Origin: Rufibacter latericius | GTDB lineage: Bacteria > Bacteroidota > Bacteroidia > Cytophagales > Hymenobacteraceae | NCBI RefSeq assembly: GCF_003721515.1 | Contig: NZ_RJJD01000003.1 | Location: 1-64,000 of the forward strand | Reading direction: 5' to 3' | Length of the DNA stretch: 64,000 bases | Part shown: positions 7,547-17,455 of the stretch, piece by piece | Position numbering within the stretch: the first letter of the stretch is position 1 | Layout: each line of letters opens with the position of its first letter | Notes under the pieces: generated by a model | The model's database searches: none | What the model saw: only the letters and a program-made list of their open reading frames with translations | What the model was told of the DNA's origin: nothing | Made by a program: the position numbers and the translations under genes

Positions 7547-8670
7547 GCTGTTCTGAGTTCTCGGCCCTTCCAAAGGTACTGCCCGCGCAGCCCCAGAACG
7601 GCCGTGAAGACCATATAGGGTACGTACACTAGTTGTAGCAACCATAGCCACGAAAGTAAATGCTTTTTACCGAATAAGCTCAGAACCTGCTGTAAAAGTA
7701 GGGTATCTGCCCCCATTTTTGTGGTTAATACGATGCCCAAAAACCACCACGGCCAATACCCCGCCAATGCAGCCAATAAGGTACCCAATACCGCCAAGTT
7801 CCCTCCTACTACTACTAACGCCAGAACCTGGGAGAAATATGTGTCATAGTGCCGCCATTTACTAGCCCACCGAATGCGTTGGTGCAGAAACTGCGTCAGC
7901 GAGGCCGCCGGAGGGGTTTGCACCAAGGCTTCCTTGGCTTTGGCGAAGGTGATCTGCCCGGGAAACCTCCGGTGGATCTTGTGCAACAGGAATTCATCAT
8001 CTCCCGAAGGGACTTGTTCATTGCCTTTGAACCCCTCAACCGCTAAAAAAGCCTCTTTTTCGTAAGCCAAATTGGCACCATTGCACATGGTGGGTTTCTG
8101 TAGGGCCAGGGAAGCCGCCCCCATCCCAATCAAAGCCGAAAACTCCAGGGCCTGTAGTCGTTGCCACAAAGTAGTTACCAGTGCGTACGTCACCGGACCA
8201 CTGATGAATTTGGGATTTTGCTGGTGCCTGATCTGGTTGAAAGTAGCCAGCCAGTGCGGAGGAACGCGGCAATCACCATCGGTACAGGCAATCCAGGAGC
8301 CTCTGGCATGAAGGACACCAGTTTCTACGGCCGCCTTTTTCTGCCTCTTTCCCGAAAAGTCGCTCAAAAGCAATAGGTGCAGATCAAGTTGGGTTTGCGC
8401 CTGGAATTGCCGCACTAACGCCGGGGTAGCATCGTCTGAATGGTCATCCACTACCAATACTTCAAAGTGACTCATGGGGTACTGTTGCCTTTCCAAATCC
8501 TGCAGCAAAGAAACTATGTTGCGGGCTTCGTTCCGGACGGGCACGATTACCGAAAATAACACGGGCGGCGCTTCTCCCGAAGGAATGGTCAGGGGGATTT
8601 TGCGCCAGGCAAGCCAGCAGCGCAGCACTACCGCCGCGTACACGCAGGCCAGAAACAATACCAGCAGCAT
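7543..8670 (-). CDS. Membrane-bound family 2 glycosyltransferase
   Basis: 375 residues. An N-terminal membrane helix MLLVLFLACVYAAVVL is followed by the GT2 fold: FSVIVPVRNEARNI, then VVDDHSDD for nucleotide binding, CTDGDCRVP (DxD region) and the acceptor motif HQRIRWASKW. Two or three C-terminal membrane helices complete it. It is similar in plan to the enzyme at 4017-5108, but clearly divergent in sequence. It probably elongates or modifies a membrane-associated glycan or glycolipid. The ATG at 8670 shares one base with the TGA of the upstream flippase-like gene (TGATG), so the proteins are made together. An extension to 8748 lies within that gene and is rejected. Confidence 0.87.
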   Translation of the reverse strand: MLLVLFLACVYAAVVLRCWLAWRKIPLTIPSGEAPPVLFSVIVPVRNEARNIVSLLQDLERQQYPMSHFEVLVVDDHSDDATPALVRQFQAQTQLDLHLLLLSDFSGKRQKKAAVETGVLHARGSWIACTDGDCRVPPHWLATFNQIRHQQNPKFISGPVTYALVTTLWQRLQALEFSALIGMGAASLALQKPTMCNGANLAYEKEAFLAVEGFKGNEQVPSGDDEFLLHKIHRRFPGQITFAKAKEALVQTPPAASLTQFLHQRIRWASKWRHYDTYFSQVLALVVVGGNLAVLGTLLAALAGYWPWWFLGIVLTTKMGADTLLLQQVLSLFGKKHLLSWLWLLQLVYVPYMVFTAVLGLRGQYLWKGRELRTA

Positions 8671-9680
8671 CAACGGGTAGTGGAGAGTTTCAGGGGAAGC
8701 ACAAAGAGAAGGCCAAGGGCGCTGGGCAAGGCAATGTTCATCGTCCAAAGGGTTAGGCTAGCACCTAGGACCAGCAACGGATCCTGGCCCATCAGCCCGA
8801 AGAAGTGCATGGCGGAGAGCTCACGCATGCCAATGTCCGCCAAGGCATTAATTGACGGCACCACCGACTTCATCAGGAACGTACCAGCCACGCCCCACAC
8901 GTATTCCTCGGGAGAAAGATGCACTCCAAAGGCCCAGAGCAAGGCAATAAACTGCACCACAAACACCAAATAACGGGCTCCCGAGATGAACAGGGTTTTC
9001 CGGAGTTCGCGGGAAGAATACGTCCCGATCACCGCAAAATAATGTACCCACCGGCGGAGAAAGGCAACCCGCTCCAGCAAGGCAATGGCCCACTGGAAAC
9101 TGAACAGCAACGCCAAGGCCCAGCCATTAACCAACAGCAAGCCCAACCCTACCGAGATGCCAACCGGCGAAGCCAAGGGAACATAGTATTTGAACACGAA
9201 AAAGGCGATGGCACCTGAACCCATCAGCACGGTGGCGAACAACTGGCACAGGCGCCCCAACAGAATGGCCCCGATGGCATCGGCGCGGTCTTTCCGGTGC
9301 AGAGTCAGAATCCGGCCAGCGTAGTCACCCATGCGGTTTGGGGTTACAAACCCCAGAGTCAATCCCACCAGTACTGCCCGGTAGGCTTCCAGAAAAGTAA
9401 TCTTTTCGAATTTGCGGGAAAGGTATTGCCATTTGGAGGCTTCTACGCCCCAATTCACCGGCAGTAGGGCCGCAGCCAGGCACAAGGCCATGCCGTTGGT
9501 AGACCAGATTTTCTGAATTGTGGAGAAAGAAAACGTGCTGTGCGAACTGGCTTCCAGAATTGCTTGTCTGAGGTAATATAAAGTCAGGCCGAAAACCAAC
9601 AGTTTTCCAAGCCCCACCAAAAGACGCCGTGATACCCGCACTTTGCGGGATTGTTTGTAATTTTGCGCTTCATGATTCAT
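8670..9680 (-). CDS. Flippase-like integral membrane protein (YbhN/UPF0104, LPG-synthase TM family)
   Basis: 336 residues with about eight hydrophobic helices. A basic N-terminus (KQSRKVRVSRR) is followed by the first helix. The region VGLTLGFVTPNRMGDYAGRI is the hallmark of the lysylphosphatidylglycerol synthase transmembrane family, also called UPF0104 or flippase-like domain. These proteins lack the catalytic synthase domain and are suspected to move lipids or lipid-linked sugars across the inner membrane. The gene heads an operon with a GT2 enzyme and a small protein, which fits a role in exporting the glycolipid that GT2 makes. Its ATG lies within 9 bases of the divergent ruvC start, so the two genes overlap at their 5' ends. 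Confidence 0.85.
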   Translation of the reverse strand: MNHEAQNYKQSRKVRVSRRLLVGLGKLLVFGLTLYYLRQAILEASSHSTFSFSTIQKIWSTNGMALCLAAALLPVNWGVEASKWQYLSRKFEKITFLEAYRAVLVGLTLGFVTPNRMGDYAGRILTLHRKDRADAIGAILLGRLCQLFATVLMGSGAIAFFVFKYYVPLASPVGISVGLGLLLVNGWALALLFSFQWAIALLERVAFLRRWVHYFAVIGTYSSRELRKTLFISGARYLVFVVQFIALLWAFGVHLSPEEYVWGVAGTFLMKSVVPSINALADIGMRELSAMHFFGLMGQDPLLVLGASLTLWTMNIALPSALGLLFVLPLKLSTTR

Positions 9681-10244
9681 CCTACCGCAGTACTTCCCAA
9701 TAATAAATTAATCTTAGGTGTTGACCCCGGCACCAACGTCATGGGCTATGGCCTCATTGAGGTAAACGGCTCCAAAATAACGGTGCTCCAGTATGGGGTG
9801 CTCCAGCTTAAAAGCTACGCGAACCATGCCGTGAAGCTCAAAAAAATCTACGACAGCACCCTGCGCCTCATCACCGAATACCTCCCCGATGAAATGGCCA
9901 TTGAGGCTCCGTTTTTCGGGACTAACGTACAATCCATGCTCAAGTTGGGCCGCGCCCAGGGAGTGGCCATTGCCGCCGCCCTTTCCCGTGACATCCCGTA
10001 CGTGGAATACGCCCCAAAGAAAATAAAACAATCTGTGACCGGCAACGGGAACGCCTCCAAAGAGCAGGTGGCGGCCATGCTGTTGCAGATCCTCAAGATA
10101 AAGGAAGCCCCTAAGTTCCTGGACGCAACCGACGCCCTGGCCGTGGCCCTCTGTCACCACTATTCACAAGGCGCCAACCAGAAAGCCGGCGGGAAATCCT
10201 GGAAAGCGTTCCTGACCGAAAACCCAGACCGAATGTCTAAGTAA
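9672..10244 (+). CDS. ruvC: Holliday junction endonuclease RuvC
   Basis: Dimeric nuclease that resolves four-way DNA junctions made by recombination, working with RuvAB. 190 residues, near the usual length. The four catalytic acids of the RNase H-like fold are visible: Asp18 in LGVDPGT, Glu78 in AIEAPFFG, and Asp151 and Asp154 in LDATDALAVALCHH. The DNA-contact segment SVTGNGNASKEQV is also present. A TTG 21 bases upstream is in frame, but the ATG at 9672 gives a standard N-terminus. It overlaps the divergent flippase gene by 9 bases. The C-terminal tail is somewhat longer and basic. Genes ruvA and ruvB are not in the window. Confidence 0.95.
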   Translation: MIHPTAVLPNNKLILGVDPGTNVMGYGLIEVNGSKITVLQYGVLQLKSYANHAVKLKKIYDSTLRLITEYLPDEMAIEAPFFGTNVQSMLKLGRAQGVAIAAALSRDIPYVEYAPKKIKQSVTGNGNASKEQVAAMLLQILKIKEAPKFLDATDALAVALCHHYSQGANQKAGGKSWKAFLTENPDRMSK

Positions 10245-10267
10245 AGGCACAACCCTTCCCTTCCATT

Positions 10268-10333
10268 AAAAACCGAATCAGCCGTTTACGGTCCCTTTTC
10301 TGGAAAGGAGCCCGTAAACGGCTGATTCGGTTT
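10268..10333. terminator. Bidirectional terminator between ruvC and the HIT gene
   Basis: AACCGAATCAGCCGTTTACGG (10271 onward, 21 bp) pairs with the mirrored arm ending TTCGGTTT at 10333, around a loop of about 20 bases. A-rich and T-rich ends suit both convergent genes. Confidence 0.85.
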
Positions 10334-10346
10334 AAAGAAGCCTCAA

Positions 10347-10757
10347 TTAACTTCCCGCCTCGGTTTTAAGGGCCTGCCTGATTTTACCGGCAATTTCCTC
10401 CATTTCCTCGGCCTCAAACTTCTGTTTGGGGTTGCTGAAGTTCAGGTCCGCTATTTGGTTCATGGGCACCAGGTGAATGTGCGCATGTGGTACTTCCAGT
10501 CCGATAACGGCTACTCCAACTTTAATGCAAGGAACGGCACTTTTCACGCCACCGGCTACCTTCTGGGCAAACTTATGCAAGTCAGCTAAGTCATCCGGGG
10601 CCATGTCAAAGATGTAGTCTACCGGTTCCTTAGGGATAACCAGCGTGTGGCCTTTCACCAAGGGGAACACGTCCAGGAAGGCCAGAAAACGATCGTCTTC
10701 CAGCACCTTGTAGGCGGGAACCTCGCCCCGGATGATTTTAGAGAAGATGGTTTCCAT
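10347..10757 (-). CDS. HIT-family nucleotide hydrolase
   Basis: 136-residue histidine-triad protein of the Hint/HinT type, which hydrolyses nucleoside phosphoramidates or similar adenylated compounds in the cytoplasm. The N-terminal IFSKIIRGEVPAY and the active-site triad HAHIHLVP near residue 98 are both intact. The length is normal. It starts 8 bases after the greA stop, so the two form an operon, a neighbour pair often seen in this group. The natural substrate is not known. Confidence 0.92.
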   Translation of the reverse strand: METIFSKIIRGEVPAYKVLEDDRFLAFLDVFPLVKGHTLVIPKEPVDYIFDMAPDDLADLHKFAQKVAGGVKSAVPCIKVGVAVIGLEVPHAHIHLVPMNQIADLNFSNPKQKFEAEEMEEIAGKIRQALKTEAGS

Positions 10758-10765
10758 GATAGCGA

Positions 10766-11239
10766 TTAACGGGAAATTTCCAGGATCTCGAACCGAAGTT
10801 TACCAGCGGGAACGGTGATCTCGGCGATCTCCCCTACTGATTTTCCCAACAAGCCTTTTCCAATGGGTGACTTCACCGATATTTTGCCAGCGGCCAGGTT
10901 GGCTTCTTCCTCAGCTACCAGGGTGTAAAGCATCTCCATGTTGTTGTTCAGGTTTTTCAGCTTCACCTTGGAAAGGATCAGCGCCTTGGTCAGATCCAGG
11001 TTTGACTCGTCAATGAGACGTGCGTTGCCCAGTACTTCCTCTAGTTTGGATATCTTAAGCTCCAGGTGTCCTTGGGCGTCTTTGGCAGCGTCATATTCGG
11101 CGTTCTCACTTAAGTCCCCTTTGTCACGGGCCTCCGCCAACTGACGGGCTACATCGGCACGGCCTTTTGTCTTCAGTTCATGTAACTCTTCCTTGAGCTT
11201 AAGCAATCCCTCTGGGGTGTAGTAAGATACTGTTGCCAT
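10766..11239 (-). CDS. greA: Transcript cleavage factor GreA
   Basis: Rescues backtracked RNA polymerase by stimulating cleavage of the nascent RNA 3' end. 157 residues, the standard length. An N-terminal antiparallel coiled coil (about residues 8-75) carries the acidic tip DLSENAEYDAAKD, whose Asp and Glu residues coordinate catalytic Mg. The C-terminal FKBP-like domain includes SPIGKGLLGKSVGE, typical of GreA, and ends PAGKLRFEILEI. It is the first gene of a greA-HIT operon. The leader holds a candidate promoter and a terminator-like hairpin before the ATG, which suggests attenuation (see separate entries). Confidence 0.95.
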   Translation of the reverse strand: MATVSYYTPEGLLKLKEELHELKTKGRADVARQLAEARDKGDLSENAEYDAAKDAQGHLELKISKLEEVLGNARLIDESNLDLTKALILSKVKLKNLNNNMEMLYTLVAEEEANLAAGKISVKSPIGKGLLGKSVGEIAEITVPAGKLRFEILEISR

Positions 11240-11264
11240 ATTAGTAATGGGTTAGTACAATGAT

Positions 11265-11303
11265 TAAAAAAGAAGAACGGCCTTCCTGTCTGGAGACCGT
11301 TCT
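11265..11303 (-). terminator. Terminator-like hairpin in the greA leader
   Basis: On the minus strand AGAACGG (11303-11297) pairs with CCGTTCT (11280-11274). An inner TCC/GGA pairing follows, then TCTTTTTT. It lies between the candidate greA promoter and the greA ATG with no other minus-strand gene upstream, so it can only end short leader transcripts. Confidence 0.6.
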
Positions 11304-11335
11304 TATGCTAAGGTAGCACAATTTATCTAAAGTAC

Positions 11336-11479
11336 ATGCATCAAAACTATTATTTTGCAGAGCAGTACAACCCTGAAGATTCTACTTTAAAACCTACCGA
11401 AGAGGAAAACCCGCTAGCCGGTTTTTACCTTATTTTTCAGAAAACAACCAAAAAGCCGCATGCCTTTGCAACAAACTAG
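11336..11479 (+). CDS. Possible 47-residue small protein upstream of ppx
   Basis: ATG at 11336 to TAG at 11479. The peptide starts MHQNYYFAEQYN, is acidic in the middle (PTEEENPLAG) and basic at the end (FQKTTKKPHAF). It ends 27 bases before ppx on the same strand. No family is recognised and no ribosome site is seen. It overlaps the candidate greA promoter on the other strand, so it may be chance. The protein-like composition is the only support. Confidence 0.25.
   Translation: MHQNYYFAEQYNPEDSTLKPTEEENPLAGFYLIFQKTTKKPHAFATN
11342..11370 (-). promoter_or_regulatory. Candidate greA promoter, Bacteroidota type
   Basis: The minus strand carries TTG at 11370-11368, an 18-base spacer, then TAGTTTTG at 11349-11342, matching the TTG / TAnnTTTG consensus of Bacteroidota primary sigma factors. 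Initiation would fall near 11335, about 95 bases before the greA ATG. Confidence 0.5.
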
Positions 11480-11506
11480 GGCTTTTGGTTTTAGTTTTAC
11501 AATCAT

Positions 11507-12433
11507 ATGTCAACAGCCACCGAACCTTTCCTAAAGCTTGCCGCCATAGACATAGGATCTAACGCGGTCAGATGCCAGATATCCAATGTCTTTCGCTACG
11601 AGGACCATACCCTTTTCAAACGGGTGGAATACATTCGGTACCCCATGCGCTTGGGTGAGGATGTTTTTGCCTCGGGCGTTATCTCGCGGCCCAAAGCCGA
11701 TAAGTTCATTAAACTCCTGCACGGCCTGTACCTTATCATGCAGGTGCATGAGGTGCATGACTTCATGATCTGCGCCACCTCTGCCATGCGTTCGGCCACC
11801 AACGCCCCCGAGCTTATTGAGGAGATCCAGGACAAATTGGGGCTTACCATCCAGGTCATTGACGGAACCACCGAAGCCGATTTAATCAACTTGGTAATCC
11901 GCCAGCAACTGGACAACCAGAACTACCTGCACATTGACGTGGGCGGGGGTAGCACCGAGTTCAACATCTACGTGAACCGCATGAAAGTGGCCTCGCAGTC
12001 CTTTGAGCAGGGATCCATCCGGCACATGCAGGGCGAGGAATCCATGGAAATCTGGCAGTACATGAAAGAATGGGTCACGGAGAAAGCCCGGATGCACCAC
12101 GTGTCGCATGCCATTGGCACCGGCGGTAACATCAACAAGATCTATGAGATGGCCGGGAAACTGAGTGGCAAACCCATTTTCCGGGACCAGATAGAGGAAA
12201 TTGTTCAGCAGATTTCCAGTTATTCCATGGAAGAGCGGGTAAAGGTGCTCCTCCTCAACGCCGACCGGGCCGATGTGATCGTTCCGGCCGCGGAGATTTA
12301 CCTATCTGCCATGAATTGGGCCAAAATAGACAACATGCTGGTGCCGCAGATCGGGTTGAAAGACGGTATTCTGCAATCGCTTTACGAGCGACACCTGGGT
12401 GCCACCCAGCATCATTTTAAGCTCGATTTCTAG
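11507..12433 (+). CDS. Ppx/GppA-family exopolyphosphatase
   Basis: A 308-residue sugar-kinase/actin-fold hydrolase that removes terminal phosphate from polyphosphate or acts on pppGpp. Phosphate loop 1 is AAIDIGSNAVR. The second loop is IDVGGGSTEFN, and the Glu in TSAMRSATNAPELIEEI is near the catalytic position. The C-terminal HD-like domain of the longer E. coli enzymes is absent, as in many short Ppx1/GppA proteins. The gene faces the polyphosphate kinase gene across a shared terminator, so synthesis and breakdown of polyphosphate are encoded side by side. Which of the two substrates is preferred cannot be told from sequence. Confidence 0.88.
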   Translation: MSTATEPFLKLAAIDIGSNAVRCQISNVFRYEDHTLFKRVEYIRYPMRLGEDVFASGVISRPKADKFIKLLHGLYLIMQVHEVHDFMICATSAMRSATNAPELIEEIQDKLGLTIQVIDGTTEADLINLVIRQQLDNQNYLHIDVGGGSTEFNIYVNRMKVASQSFEQGSIRHMQGEESMEIWQYMKEWVTEKARMHHVSHAIGTGGNINKIYEMAGKLSGKPIFRDQIEEIVQQISSYSMEERVKVLLLNADRADVIVPAAEIYLSAMNWAKIDNMLVPQIGLKDGILQSLYERHLGATQHHFKLDF

Positions 12434-12445
12434 AAAACAGCCGTA

Positions 12446-12487
12446 AAACAGAAGGGCCGCTCTACTTGCAGAGCGGCCCTTCTGTTT
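12446..12487. terminator. Bidirectional terminator between ppx and ppk
   Basis: An 18-bp perfect stem pairs AAACAGAAGGGCCGCTCT with its reverse complement around a 6-base loop, ending in TTT on both strands. It serves two convergent genes. Confidence 0.9.
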
Positions 12488-12510
12488 AGGTTATATTTCG
12501 CCCTGGAGGT

Positions 12511-14613
12511 TTAAAACAGGCAAGCCTCCACCTCTACATCGGTGGCCAGGTGGAAGAACTCGCGGTGCATATTAAAGGGAGCTTCGTCTTCGGCGGGTTG
12601 CCGTTTGATGTAAGATCCGTCTTCACGCATGATGTAGGAGTTCTGGTTGTCCATGAGGTTGTAGCGCAGGATGTTGATGGCCTGGCGTTTCAAATCTTCG
12701 TGAACGATGTAGAACAGGGCCTCAATACGTCGCTCAAAGCTGCGCACCATAATGTCGGCGCTGCCGCCCAGCACCTGAGGGCTTCCGCTGTTATGGAAGT
12801 AGAACAGGCGCGCGTGCTCCAGGTACTCACCCACGATGGAACTCACCTGAATGTTCTCGCTCAGGCCCTCACGACCCGGACGCAGGCAACAGATACCGCG
12901 CACAATGAGCCTTACCTGCACCCCGGCCTGGGAAGCGGTGTACAACTCATCTATCACTTCTTTGTCTTCCAACGAGTTGATCTTAATCACAATCCCTGAA
13001 GGCAACCCCAACTCTGCATTGCGGGTTTCTTGCCGAATCAGTTCGATCAACTGCTGGCGCATGTCTTTGGGCGCCGTGATCAGGTACTCGTAGTTCTCCG
13101 GGTATGAGTGTCCGGTGATTACGTTGAAGAACTCAGACACGTCATGGCCATACACGTCGTCGGTAGTGAGCAAGCTGATGTCGGTGTAGGTGCGGCTGGT
13201 GGACTCATTGTAGTTTCCGCTGCCAATGTGCACGTACCGCGTCACCTTCTCACCTTCCTTCCGGATGATCATGAGCATCTTGGTGTGCGTCTTGTATTTG
13301 CTGATGCCGTAGATCACAAAACAGCCGGCTTTCTCCAGCTTCTCTCCTTCCCGCAAGTTGCGTTCCTCATCGAAACGGGCTTTCACCTCCAGCAGCGCCG
13401 AAACGTGTTTTCCGTTTTCGGCGGCTTTTAACAAAGCAGCCGTTACCCTTGAGTTATCCGCGAGGCGGTAAATGGTTTGCTTAATTCCCAGAACATACGG
13501 GTCTTCGGCGGCTTTCTCCAGCAAAGTCACTACGGGTTCAATGCTGTTGTAAGGGTGGTGCAGCAGCACGTCATGGTGCTTGAGGTACTCAAAAATATTA
13601 TCCATGGCCCCGGGCGGAAGGCTGGGCGCGGGAATAGGTGCAGGTGGCCGCTGAATTTTGTTCGCGAAATGCGGGTGGCGCACAATCTGCCACAGCGCTT
13701 TCAGGTCGATGAGTCGGTCAATGGAAAAGATGTTTCCGTTGTCAATGCCCCAACGCTCTTTGAGCATTTTCAGGACACCGGCAGACGGCGTACGTTCCAC
13801 TTCCAGGCGCACCACTCTCCCCTTCTTCCGGTTTTTGAGTTTCTGCTTCACCTCGTGCACGAAGTCCTGGTCCATGTCATCGCTTTCCTCCAGCGTAAAA
13901 TCACCGTTTCGGGTAATCCTGAACAGGTTCACCGATTCGATTTCCACGTTCCGGAAAAGTTTGTCCATGTTCCACCGGATGACCTCCTCAATGGGCACGA
14001 AAATGATTTTGTTTTTGCGCGAGATTTCGAAAAACCGGTTCAAATTGCCGGGGATCTGCACAAAGGTTATGCGGCTCTGTTGTTTTTCCTCCTCAGAGGT
14101 GCGAGTCATCACCGCAAAGATGAGCAGTTGGTTCATCATGAGCGGGAACCCGTGGTAGCTGTCATACACCATAGGCGTGAGCAGCGGGTACACCGTGTTC
14201 TTGAAATAAGAAGCCGCTTTGGTTTGCTCAGACTCAGTGAGGTCTTCTACCTTGCAGATATTGAAGCCGTGCTTGTCAAAGTCCTGCTTTATCTCCTCAT
14301 AGGTTTGGCATTGGTCGCCCACAAAGCGGTGCGCCAGATCCAGTAGCTTCTTCCGGAACGGAAGTTCCCGCAGCCCTGAATAGTCTACGCGCTCTTTCCC
14401 GAAGTCAATGTAGTTGTACAAGCTACCTACCCTGATCATGAAAAACTCATCCAGGTTAGACGAGGTGATGGCCAGAAACTTCATTCTATCAAACAAGGGG
14501 GTCTGCGGGTTGCGCGCAAGATCCAGCACCCTGTAATTGAAACGCAACCAGCTAAGGTCACGGCTGATGTAGTTACTTCTCCGGATTTGCTCCGATGCCT
14601 TTATTGAATTCAT
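12511..14613 (-). CDS. ppk: Polyphosphate kinase 1
   Basis: Makes polyphosphate from ATP reversibly, usually at the inner membrane. 700 residues, full length. The N-terminal domain starts with the conserved RDLSWLRFNYRVL and has ITSSNLDEFFMIRVGSL. The phospholipase-D-like catalytic halves follow. The autophosphorylated His lies in RYVHIGSGNYNE (near residue 448), and KTHTKMLMI precedes it. The second half has the arginine-rich RGICCLRPG and SADIMVRSFERRIE. The convergent ppx gene and the shared terminator support a polyphosphate module. The start ATG at 14613 leads directly into the conserved N-terminus. Confidence 0.96.
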   Translation of the reverse strand: MNSIKASEQIRRSNYISRDLSWLRFNYRVLDLARNPQTPLFDRMKFLAITSSNLDEFFMIRVGSLYNYIDFGKERVDYSGLRELPFRKKLLDLAHRFVGDQCQTYEEIKQDFDKHGFNICKVEDLTESEQTKAASYFKNTVYPLLTPMVYDSYHGFPLMMNQLLIFAVMTRTSEEEKQQSRITFVQIPGNLNRFFEISRKNKIIFVPIEEVIRWNMDKLFRNVEIESVNLFRITRNGDFTLEESDDMDQDFVHEVKQKLKNRKKGRVVRLEVERTPSAGVLKMLKERWGIDNGNIFSIDRLIDLKALWQIVRHPHFANKIQRPPAPIPAPSLPPGAMDNIFEYLKHHDVLLHHPYNSIEPVVTLLEKAAEDPYVLGIKQTIYRLADNSRVTAALLKAAENGKHVSALLEVKARFDEERNLREGEKLEKAGCFVIYGISKYKTHTKMLMIIRKEGEKVTRYVHIGSGNYNESTSRTYTDISLLTTDDVYGHDVSEFFNVITGHSYPENYEYLITAPKDMRQQLIELIRQETRNAELGLPSGIVIKINSLEDKEVIDELYTASQAGVQVRLIVRGICCLRPGREGLSENIQVSSIVGEYLEHARLFYFHNSGSPQVLGGSADIMVRSFERRIEALFYIVHEDLKRQAINILRYNLMDNQNSYIMREDGSYIKRQPAEDEAPFNMHREFFHLATDVEVEACLF

Positions 14614-14720
14614 ACCAGGTGGTCAACTTCTTCGTTTCGGTGCTTCTTTCTACGTAATATCGTGTAGGTACGTGAATCTCTTGCCTTGCTAAATAACGGC
14701 TTTCTTAGCCCAAGCGCAAC

Positions 14721-14749
14721 AGAAAAGCCTGCATAAAGCAGGCTTTTCT
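14721..14749. terminator. Terminator downstream of gyrB
   Basis: AGAAAAGCCTGC pairs with GCAGGCTTTTCT around the loop ATAAA. It lies 22 bases beyond the gyrB stop and before ppk, on the strand of both genes. Confidence 0.85.
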
Positions 14750-14770
14750 TTGTACTATCAAAAACTGGGC

Positions 14771-16741
<1,971 letters not shown>

Positions 16742-16752
16742 TTATTAACGTG

Positions 16753-16760
16753 CAAAAATA
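16753..16760 (-). promoter_or_regulatory. Candidate -7 element for gyrB
   Basis: The minus strand reads TATTTTTG, matching TAnnTTTG, 27 bases before the ATG. No convincing TTG at -33 was found, so support is moderate. Confidence 0.35.
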
Positions 16761-17455
16761 CCAAATTTTACCCGCTTTTGCTAGCGTCTTCGCCTGAAAT
16801 ATAGTGCCGATTTAATTATTTCTTACGCTTTTTAACCCAATAAGAAAGTCAACTTTAGAAGGTGGTCCTTTTTACCCCGAAAACGATTTCCAAAGGTAGA
16901 TTTCAAGGTAAAATCCGAAAAATGGGCCCAAAACCAAACCATTCCTCAGGTAAAAACAACCTCTAGGCTTTCAGAGGTACCCTTAGCAGCCCAGAAGCAA
17001 TTTAGCTCCGCCAGAACTCAGTTTCCAGGAATCAGACACTTTCACCAAAACGGCTCAGAAACGCTTTATAGGGGTCTGAGCCCCTGGTTTGCTGAACTAC
17101 TCTAAGGGTACTTTTAAGTTTTAACCAACCTTTTCCTTGCTTGATGGCCATTTTCTAAAAACCAGCCTAAAACCCCGGATCTGAAACAAGCCAACTCTCA
17201 TGAACTTCCTTTTGCTTCAAACAAACTTGATTTCAATTGGAAATGAAAGACAAAGTAGATTTGAAGTGCTTTTTGCGGAGGATACGGCTATTTACCGCGA
17301 TGTTCGTTCTAGGGGAATGATAAAAGAGCCCGGCAGAACTGAATATTTGGCAAAATGGAGGTTTATTCTTAAGTTTCCACCCTATTAAAAAATCAACCGC
17401 ACGACTTCCATGTGGACCTCGTGCCTTTTACCCGCACCAATCTCTACTAACTCTC
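16761..17455. other. Long gap between gyrB and the ROK kinase
   Basis: About 700 bases without a supported gene. An inverted repeat joins GTACCCTTAG (16977-16986) to CTAAGGGTAC (17102-17111), with CAGC/GCTG pairing just inside and a further hairpin AGGGG/CCCCT near 17068. A copy of the dispersed palindrome lies at 17144-17171. The 62-residue frame at 17200-17388 shows no family features. A possible promoter TTG (17237-17239) with TAGATTTG (17256-17263) would give a long leader for the kinase. Confidence 0.35.

Noticed and set aside
7543-8748. Longer form of the glycosyltransferase starting at 8748
   Set aside because: The extra 26 residues lie inside the upstream flippase gene; the ATG at 8670 overlaps its stop codon and precedes the membrane helix.
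17200-17388. 62-residue frame before the ROK kinase
   Set aside because: No recognisable motif, no ribosome site, and it lies in a gap with repeats. Not enough to call a gene.
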